Assembly: GCA_903926205.1 (NCBI GenBank)
Contig: CAIYID010000003.1
Location: 1 to 64,000, forward strand
Direction: 5' to 3'
DNA length: 64,000 nucleotides
From: an uncultured Bdellovibrionales bacterium
GTDB lineage: Bacteria > Bdellovibrionota > Bdellovibrionia > Bdellovibrionales > Bdellovibrionaceae
A program made the translations under genes and the position numbers. Below, in pieces: positions 42,300-50,022 of the stretch; position 1 is the first letter of the stretch, and each line of letters starts with the position of its first letter. Under the pieces are notes generated by a model. The model saw only the letters and a list, made by a program, of their open reading frames with translations. It did no database searches and had not been told where the DNA came from.

Positions 42300-43682
42300 A
42301 TGGAGAATATAGAATACCCTCATCCTCAGTCTATTTCCGAACCCACAAAAAAAGCTTGGTATCTTTTTGGAGAGGCCGGAGCCTCGGGTCCATTTTCTGA
42401 ACTGGAGGTTATTCAACAGATTAATCAAAGAAAGGTAGATGCTAGTTATAAAGCCTGGTCTCCAGCTTTAGGAAAATGGGAAAAAATATTTTCCGTTACA
42501 GAATTTAGGCCTTACGAAAACAAGGCAGCAGAACAACCACAGTTAGAAATAAATTCAGAAAAAAAAGTTGCACCACTGACTGACGAGGACTGGGATAGGA
42601 TTCTTGGTCAAAGCCGATTTACTTTCGACGACGCCGAGGGCGGGAAGGCGATATCTTTTCGTAATCGAATTTCAGATTTGATTTTACCATTAAAAAAATC
42701 ACCAATGAGCAGTCGATACACGAGAGCTTTTCTCGTTGGAATCTTTGCGTCTGTGACCGTGGCTTGGATATTTAATCATTATTCAATTTTGAACTCAATG
42801 ACCCTCGATTCTCAGGATATTTCAGCACAAGAGTTTCGTGAAATAAAAGCTGCTGTGTCGGAGCCTTTTTCTGCCGGTGATCCGAGTGTAGCGATTGGCT
42901 TAATAAAAAATGTCGACAATGGAGTTAGTTTTGCTATTGGCTCAAATCAATCCGATGGAACTCGATTTTTAGTTAAAATAGAAGGAATTTCAGAAACTCT
43001 CATTGGTGCTTTTGAGTTTTCGAGTCAATCAAGCGTGAGCTTAAAAAATGGAATTGCCAGAACTTCGAATCTTTTAGTGGATTCAAAGCAAAAAATTCCT
43101 GCCGGAGAATATCGAATTTCGGTTTTGTGTGAATCCTGTGAAAAAGCACATGTACTGACTGAAAAAATATATTTTATTAATGGTTCACGGAATCTCGAAT
43201 ATGATCTTAAGCTAAGACAATATCATAAAGATCTGCGCCAACAGGGGCGTAATGAATTACTTGAGGCGGAACAACTCACAGAAACCTTAGAGCGTGAAGT
43301 CATGAGCCTGTCCGCAGTCTTGGCTGGCGGAGCTGAGGGCAGCCCCGGACGAAAAACTTTGCCTGATACCTTTGGGCGCATGCACCAGCAACTTGGTAAT
43401 ATCATTAGTCAATGGAGTAAAAAGAATAGTCGCAAAGAGGTTTTTTACGGAAGTGTCTTTTCAAGTTTGCAGCAGGCTTTTGAGGTGACAAGTCAAACTC
43501 AAGAACTACAGAAAAAGTATTTAATGAATCTGAATTCTCATCCCGCGGTAGCAAGTGAATTGGAAGAAGAAATAGTGTTAAAAAATTCAAATGCTTTGTC
43601 GTCCCTTGTAAACTTGAAACATAAAATAAAAAATTTTGAACGTCTTCCGCTTTCTGCAAACGGAATGCCTCGAAATAAATAA
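42300..43682 (+). CDS. GYF_2-domain membrane protein
   Basis: This is a 460-residue protein. Residues 17-70 form a GYF_2-type domain (AWYLFGEAGASGPFSELEVIQQINQ...), which normally binds proline-rich peptides. A disordered linker leads to one membrane helix at about 139-158 (AFLVGIFASVTVAWIFNHYSI). The C-terminal part is outside the cytoplasm: a beta-rich region (GTRFLVKIEGISETLIGAFEF), a cysteine pair in VLCESCEKA, and a helical region with KLRQYHKDLRQQGRNELLEAEQL. Function is unknown. It lies immediately after MotAB, and its cytoplasmic GYF domain could contact a proline-rich partner. The PPPPP tail of the coiled-coil protein at 20861 is one candidate, speculatively. Confidence 0.65.
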   Translation: MENIEYPHPQSISEPTKKAWYLFGEAGASGPFSELEVIQQINQRKVDASYKAWSPALGKWEKIFSVTEFRPYENKAAEQPQLEINSEKKVAPLTDEDWDRILGQSRFTFDDAEGGKAISFRNRISDLILPLKKSPMSSRYTRAFLVGIFASVTVAWIFNHYSILNSMTLDSQDISAQEFREIKAAVSEPFSAGDPSVAIGLIKNVDNGVSFAIGSNQSDGTRFLVKIEGISETLIGAFEFSSQSSVSLKNGIARTSNLLVDSKQKIPAGEYRISVLCESCEKAHVLTEKIYFINGSRNLEYDLKLRQYHKDLRQQGRNELLEAEQLTETLEREVMSLSAVLAGGAEGSPGRKTLPDTFGRMHQQLGNIISQWSKKNSRKEVFYGSVFSSLQQAFEVTSQTQELQKKYLMNLNSHPAVASELEEEIVLKNSNALSSLVNLKHKIKNFERLPLSANGMPRNK

Positions 43683-43686
43683 GATT

Positions 43687-44580
43687 TTAGCGGATAAATT
43701 GACTAAGATATTTTTTCAAATCATCTAGAGGCACTTTACGATCTAGGTCATTAAAAATTTCATGCTTGTAGCCAGAATATACTTTTAAGAGCTTAGGTTC
43801 TTTCAAAGAATCGAAGAAAGCTTGAGAGGCAGAAGAACTCACTACTTGGTCCGTATCGGGCATTTGGAGCAAAAGGGGATGTTCGAATTTTTTTGTATTT
43901 TCTTTAACGTATTGTATCGCCTCCAAAGCACCAAACCAAACACCTGAACAAATTCGAGTATGACGAAGAGTATCTTTTTCATGCTGCTTAATAATTTCTG
44001 GATCACGAGTCAGCGCCGAATTCAAAATACCACTCGATAAAGTTAATCGAGGGAGAAAATTATTTAAAACTTTTGCGGCGACTTGTTTTACGAGGGGCAC
44101 ATCCATTGCGACACCAAGCATAGGGCTGCTGAGGACTTGTGCCGAGAAGGTCCACTCGGAATGACTTAGCACACTGCGAAGCTGAATCAAGCCTCCCATC
44201 GAGTGACCAAGAAAAACCGTTGGTAGTTTTGTATCAATGAGTTTTTTTTGAAGTAAAAAGCTGAGAAACGCTTCATAATCGTAGCAGTAGTCACTAAATT
44301 GGCGAGCAAAGCCTCTTTGGCCTTGTGAACGCCCATGGCCTCGCCAATCCCACGCGTAGATCGACCACCCCTCGCCAGCCAAGGCATCAACGACGCGTTG
44401 ATAATTTTCGCTGTGCTCACCGTGTCCATGAGTAATAACAAGTTGCCCCTTGGTTTTTTCTGGAATCCACCGTTGGTAAAAGAGCTTCAAATCTTGGTAA
44501 CCTAAAAAATAGGATTCTTTGCGTGAATACATTTTTCCATCATCTCTGACGAACGGAAAATTGACACTCAAAATTGACAA
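43687..44580 (-). CDS. alpha/beta hydrolase, monoacylglycerol-lipase-like
   Basis: This 297-residue esterase has the hydrolase-4/lysophospholipase layout: HGHGEHSENY at residues 51-60, WDWRGHGRSQGQRG at 78-91, the nucleophile S127 in GHSMGG, an acidic D in MPDTDQVV and a final histidine in GYKHEIFND. No signal peptide is seen, so it should act in the cytoplasm on monoacylglycerols or lysophospholipids. In a predator it could help recycle prey lipids. The stop lies four bases from the end of the GYF_2 gene, so the two are convergent with no visible terminator. No operon partner lies on its strand. Confidence 0.85.
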   Translation of the reverse strand: MSILSVNFPFVRDDGKMYSRKESYFLGYQDLKLFYQRWIPEKTKGQLVITHGHGEHSENYQRVVDALAGEGWSIYAWDWRGHGRSQGQRGFARQFSDYCYDYEAFLSFLLQKKLIDTKLPTVFLGHSMGGLIQLRSVLSHSEWTFSAQVLSSPMLGVAMDVPLVKQVAAKVLNNFLPRLTLSSGILNSALTRDPEIIKQHEKDTLRHTRICSGVWFGALEAIQYVKENTKKFEHPLLLQMPDTDQVVSSSASQAFFDSLKEPKLLKVYSGYKHEIFNDLDRKVPLDDLKKYLSQFIR

Positions 44581-44640
44581 GGTCTGGCTGAATCTTCTTA
44601 TTCCATTGACCCTAGTAATGAATTTTGGTTCAAGGGGATC

Positions 44641-45306
44641 ATGATATTAAAAAAATTGGCGCTGACGCCAGAGCGTGAGAGAAATATTCAATGGGAAGAT
44701 CAATTTTTGACTGCTTTGGCTGAAGGCAAGGTGGCAGTGATGTCGCCAGACCCGATCGAGGGGCCTGATGGTTGGCCCTATTTAGTAGTGACGACAGAAA
44801 TTAACGACAGCGATCATAATATTTCAGAGCCCACTCAAAAGGTGATTCAATGGTTATCAACTCGAGGAATCGGCTTGGCGGTAAATCCGCAAAAAGAAGC
44901 TCCTGATTTTATATTGAACTACGGAATGCTTTGGTTTTTTTGTTCAACTGGAAAATTTATCCAGCGTCATAAAACTACGCTCAGTGACACTTTCATCAAA
45001 GAAAAAGTTGAGTACAAGGCTTCACAATTATCCCACGCAGGAACCCCGACAGAAGAATATTTGCCTTCGCACGTTCGCACCATTTTACGTGATTTCTTTC
45101 GAGATCAAAATATTTTTGATGCGCGTTTATTATTGTTAAGCAAAGACAAAATAAAATATGACTTAGCTTTTTCCGTTGAATCTTTGGGAAATCCAAAAGA
45201 ATCCGAATGGGAGGGAATTGGTGAAGCTATTTCCTGGTTTCTTCCCTTGCATTATCCGATTGTCATCATCAGTGAAAAAGGCCTTCCCCCGTTTACTAAT
45301 CTTTGA
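44641..45306 (+). CDS. conserved-looking hypothetical protein
   Basis: This is a 221-residue cytoplasmic protein, not recognised. It has no signal peptide or membrane segment. The stretch GPDGWPYLVVTTE and later VIQWLSTRGIGLAVNP look like a globular alpha/beta fold with an internal SseB-like feel, but this is not strong enough to name. Near the C-terminus it reads YDLAFSVESLG...WFLPLHYPIVI. It starts with ATG at 44641 after AAGGGG, a good ribosome site, and overlaps, tail to tail, the PilZ-like gene by 11 bases. Divergent from the lipase-like gene across 60 bases. Confidence 0.65.
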   Translation: MILKKLALTPERERNIQWEDQFLTALAEGKVAVMSPDPIEGPDGWPYLVVTTEINDSDHNISEPTQKVIQWLSTRGIGLAVNPQKEAPDFILNYGMLWFFCSTGKFIQRHKTTLSDTFIKEKVEYKASQLSHAGTPTEEYLPSHVRTILRDFFRDQNIFDARLLLLSKDKIKYDLAFSVESLGNPKESEWEGIGEAISWFLPLHYPIVIISEKGLPPFTNL

Positions 45307-45694
45307 ATTCTCCTGGAGAAGGCAATAGGTCTAACAGACATTCACGCCAATATTCTGGTGCATCCGAACTATAATCAACACCTATTTCGAATCCTTTTTT
45401 TCCTAGTAGTTTGGTTCTTGCAATCTTGCCAGAAATTTCCAAATTCATTTGCGGCAGATAAATAAGTATTGTCGTGCCGAGAATTGAATCAATGGTCAAA
45501 TTTTCTCTTAGTACTTTTGGAATTAAATCATCCCTGTGAACGATCATCAGGAAGCCCGTGATTGAAGCTTCTATTAGTTCAGCCTTTTTGGCGAGCTTTG
45601 ATAAATTATCCAACATAGATATTGATGAAATTTCCAAGGGCTCTATTGCTCGTCGGGGGGCAGATCTAAAACTTTTTAACTTTTTGGTCTTCAT
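45296..45694 (-). CDS. PilZ-like domain protein
   Basis: This 132-residue protein shows the general PilZ pattern: a basic RSAPRRAIEP stretch near the N-terminus where the c-di-GMP-binding RxxxR lies, a central strand EASITGFLMIV in place of DxSxxG, and a closing IGVDYSSDAPEYWRECLLDLLP. The spacing is right but the RxxxR and D/NxSxxG motifs are only partly conserved, so cyclic-di-GMP binding is uncertain. I chose ATG 45694 because AGGAAGG lies seven bases upstream; GTG 45700 is too close to that site. c-di-GMP controls motility and predation in Bdellovibrio, which makes this worth noting near MotAB, but no direct link is visible. Confidence 0.55.
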   Translation of the reverse strand: MKTKKLKSFRSAPRRAIEPLEISSISMLDNLSKLAKKAELIEASITGFLMIVHRDDLIPKVLRENLTIDSILGTTILIYLPQMNLEISGKIARTKLLGKKGFEIGVDYSSDAPEYWRECLLDLLPSPGEFKD

Positions 45695-45923
45695 ACTCAC
45701 ACCTTCCTATTCCCACATCATTCTTGTCGGAAAAGCTAGACCAAAGTTAAGGAAGAAATGCCGGAACAAGAATAAAGATATTAAAAATAAAGATATTCTG
45801 AGTAGAAGTGACTCCAATTGACTCAGTCACAGAGGAGTCTCTGCCGGAAATAAGGACAAACGTTTCAATTTGGGAACTTTACAAGGAGATTTTTTAGTTC
45901 AGTTGTGCTGGTTTTATAAAGAT

Positions 45924-45944
45924 CGAGCGTCCAATGGACGCTCG
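45924..45944 (-). terminator. hairpin after the NtrC-type gene
   Basis: CGAGCGTCC pairs with GGACGCTCG around a three-base loop, a perfect nine-base-pair stem. It lies just past the stop of the sigma-54 regulator on the minus strand. The minus-strand tail is ATCTTTATAAA, moderately T-rich, so it is probably the terminator for that gene. The plus-strand tail is A-rich. Confidence 0.6.
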
Positions 45945-45949
45945 AAAAG

Positions 45950-47365
45950 CTACTGAGAAATTTCTGGATCCACTCCGCAAGGAGGACGAAGACCTTTTTT
46001 CTTAATTTTCTCTACCAGGGTCGTGCGGTTTAAGCGAAGAATAAGTGCCGCTTGATTTCTATTCCAGCCTGTTTTTTCTAGAGCACGTAAAATCAATGAG
46101 TTTTCAAATCGATCGACCGCCGAATTGAAATCCAAGCCATCATCTGGAAGCTCGAAACTAGCGCCGGCAGCTGTTGCTCCCGTTGACAAGGATCTGTATT
46201 TGACCGGAAGGTCATTCATCTCGACTAAACCGTGTCCCTTAAGAATCGCTAAACGTTCAACCAAATTTTCGAGCTCACGTATATTTCCAGGCCAGCCGTA
46301 ATTCGATAAACTTTCCATGGCTTCTGGGGACACGCCAGTCATTCGTTTACCTTTGTTCTTATTGAAAAGATCCATGAAGTAATTCATTAAAAGAGGAATG
46401 TCGCTTTTTCTTTCACGCAAAGCAGGGATAACAATTGGAATAACATTCAAGCGATAGAAAAGATCCTCACGGAAGTTTCCATCGCGTACTAAGTTTTCTA
46501 GATTTTTGTTTGTTGCGGCAATCACGCGAACATTCACTTGAATACTTTTTGTTCCGCCCACGGGTTCGAAACTTCGCTCTTGAAGGGCTCGTAATATTTT
46601 TACTTGTAGAGCGGGTTGAAGATCGCCGATTTCATCGAGGAAGATTGTTCCTCCATCAGCCATTTCAAAACGACCCACGCGATTAGAGATAGCGCCCGTA
46701 AAGGCTCCCTTCACATGCCCAAAAAGTTCGCTTTCTAGTAATTCTGAAGGAATGGCTCCGCAATTGATCGCAACAAAGGAATGATCCACGCGATTAGAAT
46801 TATAATGAATGGCACGAGCAATAAGTTCTTTTCCTGTGCCGCTTTCTCCTGTGATCAAGGCCGTTGAATCCGAATCAGAAATTCGTTCCACCAAACTAAG
46901 TACACTTTTAATTTCTTCAGAGTGACCAATGATTTGATCAAATTTATATTTTTTTGTGAGCTCAGCTTTGAGCGTTAAATTCTCTTGCTTTAATTTTTTG
47001 TGGGACAAAGCTTTGTCCACTAAACTCATGAGCTCTTCCATATTGAAAGGCTTCATCATAAAATGAAAGGCACCTTTTTGGGTGGCCCGCACCGCGGTCT
47101 CAATTGTTCCATGTCCGGTGAGAATAACAACTTGGCAATCAGGATGATTGGCTTTGATGGTTGTCATTAATTCGATACCATCACCGTCCGGAAGGTTAAG
47201 ATCGACTAAAGCTAAATCGAGAACTTGGTCGCCTTGCGTAAGCATCCTTGCTTCATCAGCTCTGCTCGCAGTCAGAACACTGTAACCTTTTCGATCAAGC
47301 ATTCTAAAGAGTGCTGTTCTTAATGAGGACTCGTCATCAACGATTAAAATTCTTGAGGGTCGCAT
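45950..47365 (-). CDS. sigma-54-dependent response regulator (NtrC family)
   Basis: This 471-residue protein has three parts. An N-terminal receiver (ILIVDDE, with the phospho-acceptor aspartate in [12 protein letters not shown] near residue 54) is followed by an AAA+ domain. That domain has a Walker A GESGTGKE near residue 172, the sigma-54-contacting GAFTGA loop near 220 and Walker B IFLDEIG. A Fis-type helix-turn-helix closes it ([27 protein letters not shown]). It activates sigma-54 promoters when phosphorylated. GGAAGGAAGG is its ribosome site. It follows the histidine kinase on the same strand, and a 26-base palindrome lies between them. The kinase and regulator very likely form one two-component pair. 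Targets are unknown; the site at 9176 is one candidate. Confidence 0.95.
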   Translation of the reverse strand: MRPSRILIVDDESSLRTALFRMLDRKGYSVLTASRADEARMLTQGDQVLDLALVDLNLPDGDGIELMTTIKANHPDCQVVILTGHGTIETAVRATQKGAFHFMMKPFNMEELMSLVDKALSHKKLKQENLTLKAELTKKYKFDQIIGHSEEIKSVLSLVERISDSDSTALITGESGTGKELIARAIHYNSNRVDHSFVAINCGAIPSELLESELFGHVKGAFTGAISNRVGRFEMADGGTIFLDEIGDLQPALQVKILRALQERSFEPVGGTKSIQVNVRVIAATNKNLENLVRDGNFREDLFYRLNVIPIVIPALRERKSDIPLLMNYFMDLFNKNKGKRMTGVSPEAMESLSNYGWPGNIRELENLVERLAILKGHGLVEMNDLPVKYRSLSTGATAAGASFELPDDGLDFNSAVDRFENSLILRALEKTGWNRNQAALILRLNRTTLVEKIKKKGLRPPCGVDPEISQ

Positions 47366-47412
47366 GAACCTTCCTTCCGTGGTGGGTTCTCTTGTCTCTT
47401 TTTATGTTACGA

Positions 47413-47438
47413 GATTTTTGACAGGCCTGTCAAAAATC
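47413..47438. other. 26-base perfect palindrome between kinase and regulator genes
   Basis: The half-site GATTTTTGACAGG is followed at once by its exact reverse complement, giving 26 bases of perfect dyad symmetry. It lies 20 bases after the kinase stop (47458) and 48 bases before the regulator start on the minus strand. As RNA it would form a hairpin with A/T flanks, so a terminator or attenuator is possible. As DNA it could be an operator for a dimeric regulator. Sequence alone does not decide. Confidence 0.5.
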
Positions 47439-47457
47439 AGAGTCAAAATTCAGACTT

Positions 47458-49329
47458 TCAGTTGGTTAAAACTGGACGGGGGAGGGTAATTTTTGCCACC
47501 CGAAAGGGTTTGGCGTCCTGTGACAGGATTAAATTGCCGTTGTGATCGTGCAAAATTTGCTTAGCGAGTGACAAGCCGAGGTTCCCGGATTTGTCTGTTT
47601 GGCTTTCTATTGGATTTGAACCTAGACTATTGTCCAGGATATTGATGACGGCCTCTTGAGTAGATTCCAACAATTGAATTTCGATCAAGCCTTTAAAGTT
47701 TTTTAAAGTCTGAGTAGTTTCAAAAATATTTTGTAGAGTAAATTGTAAAATATTCTGTACGGCTTGAGATAAATGTCCAAAATACCCCTCCACCATCAGT
47801 GGATGAGAAGGTTGACTGATTTTAATTTCAACCCCCATTGATCGAGATTGCAGCTCCACAATCTTTAGTGCGCGACTAAGCACTTCACGTAGATCAACAG
47901 GGCGCCACTCTTCCGCAGCGGGATTTCGAGTAAAACCTAAAAGATTTTGTACAATATCTCGGCAGCGACGGACCCCGTTTTCTAACTCTAAAACATCGGG
48001 ATACAGCGGGTGGTCAGAAGAGAGATCAAGCTTAATTAATTGGGCGAAACTCAGCATTCCGCCAAGTGGATTATTCAATTCGTGAGCGATACTTGATCCG
48101 ATAGTTCCAATTTCTGCAAGACGAGCGGTCTCCATGATTTTTTTTTCCATTTTAATTTGAGCGGTCACATCATGGTATTGATTAACAAATAATTTTGATT
48201 CGTCAGGAGTACTCGGTAAAGGTTGGCTAAAGACGTCATAGGTTAACTGATCAGAGTTTTTTTGTGTCACACGAAATTTTTGTCCGAGATGGCAGTTTTC
48301 ACAAGGTGTGCTTCGGTCAAACAAAGCTTCATGGCATTTGTTTTTTTGTGCTGCGAGAGAGGATTTTTGGAAAGCGGAATTAGACTGTAAGACTTCGTAA
48401 TTTTGATTCAAAATAACCACGGGTTCGATCACCGCATTAAAAGTCGCTTCCCATTGCTCTTTGAAGGAGACAGTTTGTTTTAATTTATCCAGACGATCAA
48501 TGGCGAGAGAGACAACCTCAGCAATTTTTTGCAAAAAGTCTGTTTCATCCCGCCGAAAGGGGGCTTCTTTGGGGCGCAAAAAGAAAATTGAACCTAAGGT
48601 TGAATCATCATCTCCGCGCAAAAGACTGGCCTGATAAAGTGCATAAATTTTATGAGATTTTTGCTGCTCTTTAAATAAGTTATCCTGCGGTTTAAAGTAA
48701 ATTCTTGTTAAAACAAGAGCCATGTCTTCGGCTAAAATTTTTGTTAAAGAATTTTCAATTTCACCGAGCGATTCTGCCTGCTGAATAATTTCTGTCGCTT
48801 TCAGAACCGCTTCCCACCGTGAATTTGCGATAAGAGTTTTTGAGCGCGCCTCAATCAAAAAACTTTGTCGCTTTTCCACTCGCTCTTCTAATTCTTTGTG
48901 GAAATTCTTTAGGCGTTCATTTTGCCCTCTCACCAGGGCTTCGAGTTGCTGATTTTGTTTAAGTAACTGAGCGCGATCCATTGCAGAAAGGATGGCGGGC
49001 TCAAGCTCTGTTAGTTGATTTGATTCCACGATCGCAAAAATGGGAAATTTATTAATGCACTCAAAAAGATCTTCAATCGCTGAGCCCAGCGGAGCGATCA
49101 GCAAGAGTTGTAGTGCAGAATTTTTTGCATGCAGTAGGTGAATATACTTTGAAGCTTCTGCAGAGAGCGCCATCAAAAGCGGCAAAGAAAGCACGTCTAC
49201 ATTAGATTCTGAAAGGGAACCTAAGTCTTGAAAACGGGAAAAATATTGAACAGGAATCGAAAGATTTGACGGTGGCCGTTCGCCTAATAAAATAACCTTC
49301 GAGAGTAAATTATCCACGAGAGGACTCAT
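47458..49329 (-). CDS. cytoplasmic sensor histidine kinase
   Basis: This 623-residue kinase has no membrane segment. Order: a degenerate receiver-like N-terminus (about 1-120), a coiled linker, a GAF-like domain (about 165-275), a PAS domain (about 290-390) carrying a CHEALF...PCENCHLG cysteine motif, HisKA with the phosphorylated histidine in GSSIAHELNNP, and a HATPase domain. The HATPase N-box region (NILQFTLQNIFET) lacks the usual N-A ending and the DxGxG box is DNSLG, so catalysis may be weak, though GNLGLSLAKQIL is intact. The paired cysteines in the PAS region suggest redox or metal sensing. It overlaps the M14 peptidase gene by 20 bases and precedes the NtrC regulator, its probable partner. 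Confidence 0.88.
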   Translation of the reverse strand: MSPLVDNLLSKVILLGERPPSNLSIPVQYFSRFQDLGSLSESNVDVLSLPLLMALSAEASKYIHLLHAKNSALQLLLIAPLGSAIEDLFECINKFPIFAIVESNQLTELEPAILSAMDRAQLLKQNQQLEALVRGQNERLKNFHKELEERVEKRQSFLIEARSKTLIANSRWEAVLKATEIIQQAESLGEIENSLTKILAEDMALVLTRIYFKPQDNLFKEQQKSHKIYALYQASLLRGDDDSTLGSIFFLRPKEAPFRRDETDFLQKIAEVVSLAIDRLDKLKQTVSFKEQWEATFNAVIEPVVILNQNYEVLQSNSAFQKSSLAAQKNKCHEALFDRSTPCENCHLGQKFRVTQKNSDQLTYDVFSQPLPSTPDESKLFVNQYHDVTAQIKMEKKIMETARLAEIGTIGSSIAHELNNPLGGMLSFAQLIKLDLSSDHPLYPDVLELENGVRRCRDIVQNLLGFTRNPAAEEWRPVDLREVLSRALKIVELQSRSMGVEIKISQPSHPLMVEGYFGHLSQAVQNILQFTLQNIFETTQTLKNFKGLIEIQLLESTQEAVINILDNSLGSNPIESQTDKSGNLGLSLAKQILHDHNGNLILSQDAKPFRVAKITLPRPVLTN

Positions 49330-50008
49330 TCAGCAATTTCTGAAGACCCAGTCCAAAAGTTGGCCAGACAGAGTCTAAAGAGCAACCTTCTTGTGCCTCG
49401 ACACAGATCACCGGAATTTTTTTCTCTAACCAGCCATATTGACCGAGGGAGCCAGGTGTTGGATAGCCAATATCTTCTGAAATTCGGTAGCCCGTGTCGC
49501 GACCAATAATTTCAGCCGCCGATTTTCCGGGATGACCAGTGTAGACAACGCAGGCTTCCCAAGAATGAAAATGGACAATCAAACAAGGAGATTTTTCCTC
49601 GATTAATTTTACAAGAGCTTGAACTTCGGGCTCGCTGCCAGGTTGATCGCCAGGAAAATACCTCGCTGATTTGTATTCATAATGCCAATCCTGACTTGGA
49701 AAATTACGATTTAAATCAACGCCATTGGCATTTGTTCTTTCTTTGCTCAGATAGCCATCAATGTTTAAACAAGGAATAATTATCCAAGGGTGTACGTTTT
49801 CAGGATTGGCTACGTTGTGGTTTTTTTGCAACCAATGGAGGAGGTCCTGTGTCAATCTGACGCCTTCTGGCTCGTCACCGTGAACTCCACCAATAAATAA
49901 AATTGGCGAAGCTTCCTTCGAGGATAAATGTTCTAAGCTATAAAGTTCAATTTCTCTTCCGCCAGCACTTTTTGCCCAAGAAGTTTGATGCAAAATTTTC
50001 GTCGTCAT
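49310..50008 (-). CDS. M14 zinc carboxypeptidase, MpaA-like
   Basis: This 232-residue M14-family peptidase carries the zinc-binding pair in GGVHGDEPEG, VDLNRNFP for substrate carboxylate binding, the third zinc ligand in IVHFHSWEA and a catalytic glutamate in CVEAQEG. It is short and has no signal peptide, as in MpaA, which cuts the gamma-D-Glu-diaminopimelate bond of recycled murein peptides in the cytoplasm. It overlaps the histidine kinase gene by 20 bases, so wall-fragment recycling may be linked to that two-component system. Its start lies only 14 bases from the divergent glmU start. Confidence 0.85.
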   Translation of the reverse strand: MTTKILHQTSWAKSAGGREIELYSLEHLSSKEASPILFIGGVHGDEPEGVRLTQDLLHWLQKNHNVANPENVHPWIIIPCLNIDGYLSKERTNANGVDLNRNFPSQDWHYEYKSARYFPGDQPGSEPEVQALVKLIEEKSPCLIVHFHSWEACVVYTGHPGKSAAEIIGRDTGYRISEDIGYPTPGSLGQYGWLEKKIPVICVEAQEGCSLDSVWPTFGLGLQKLLNESSRG

Positions 50009-50022
50009 GATGAGATCATCGC

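Noticed and set aside
45558-45821. Plus-strand frame covering the start of the PilZ-like gene and the following gap
   Set aside because: Its first half is antisense to the PilZ-like gene and the rest is Lys/Asn-rich low complexity; no ribosome site is seen.
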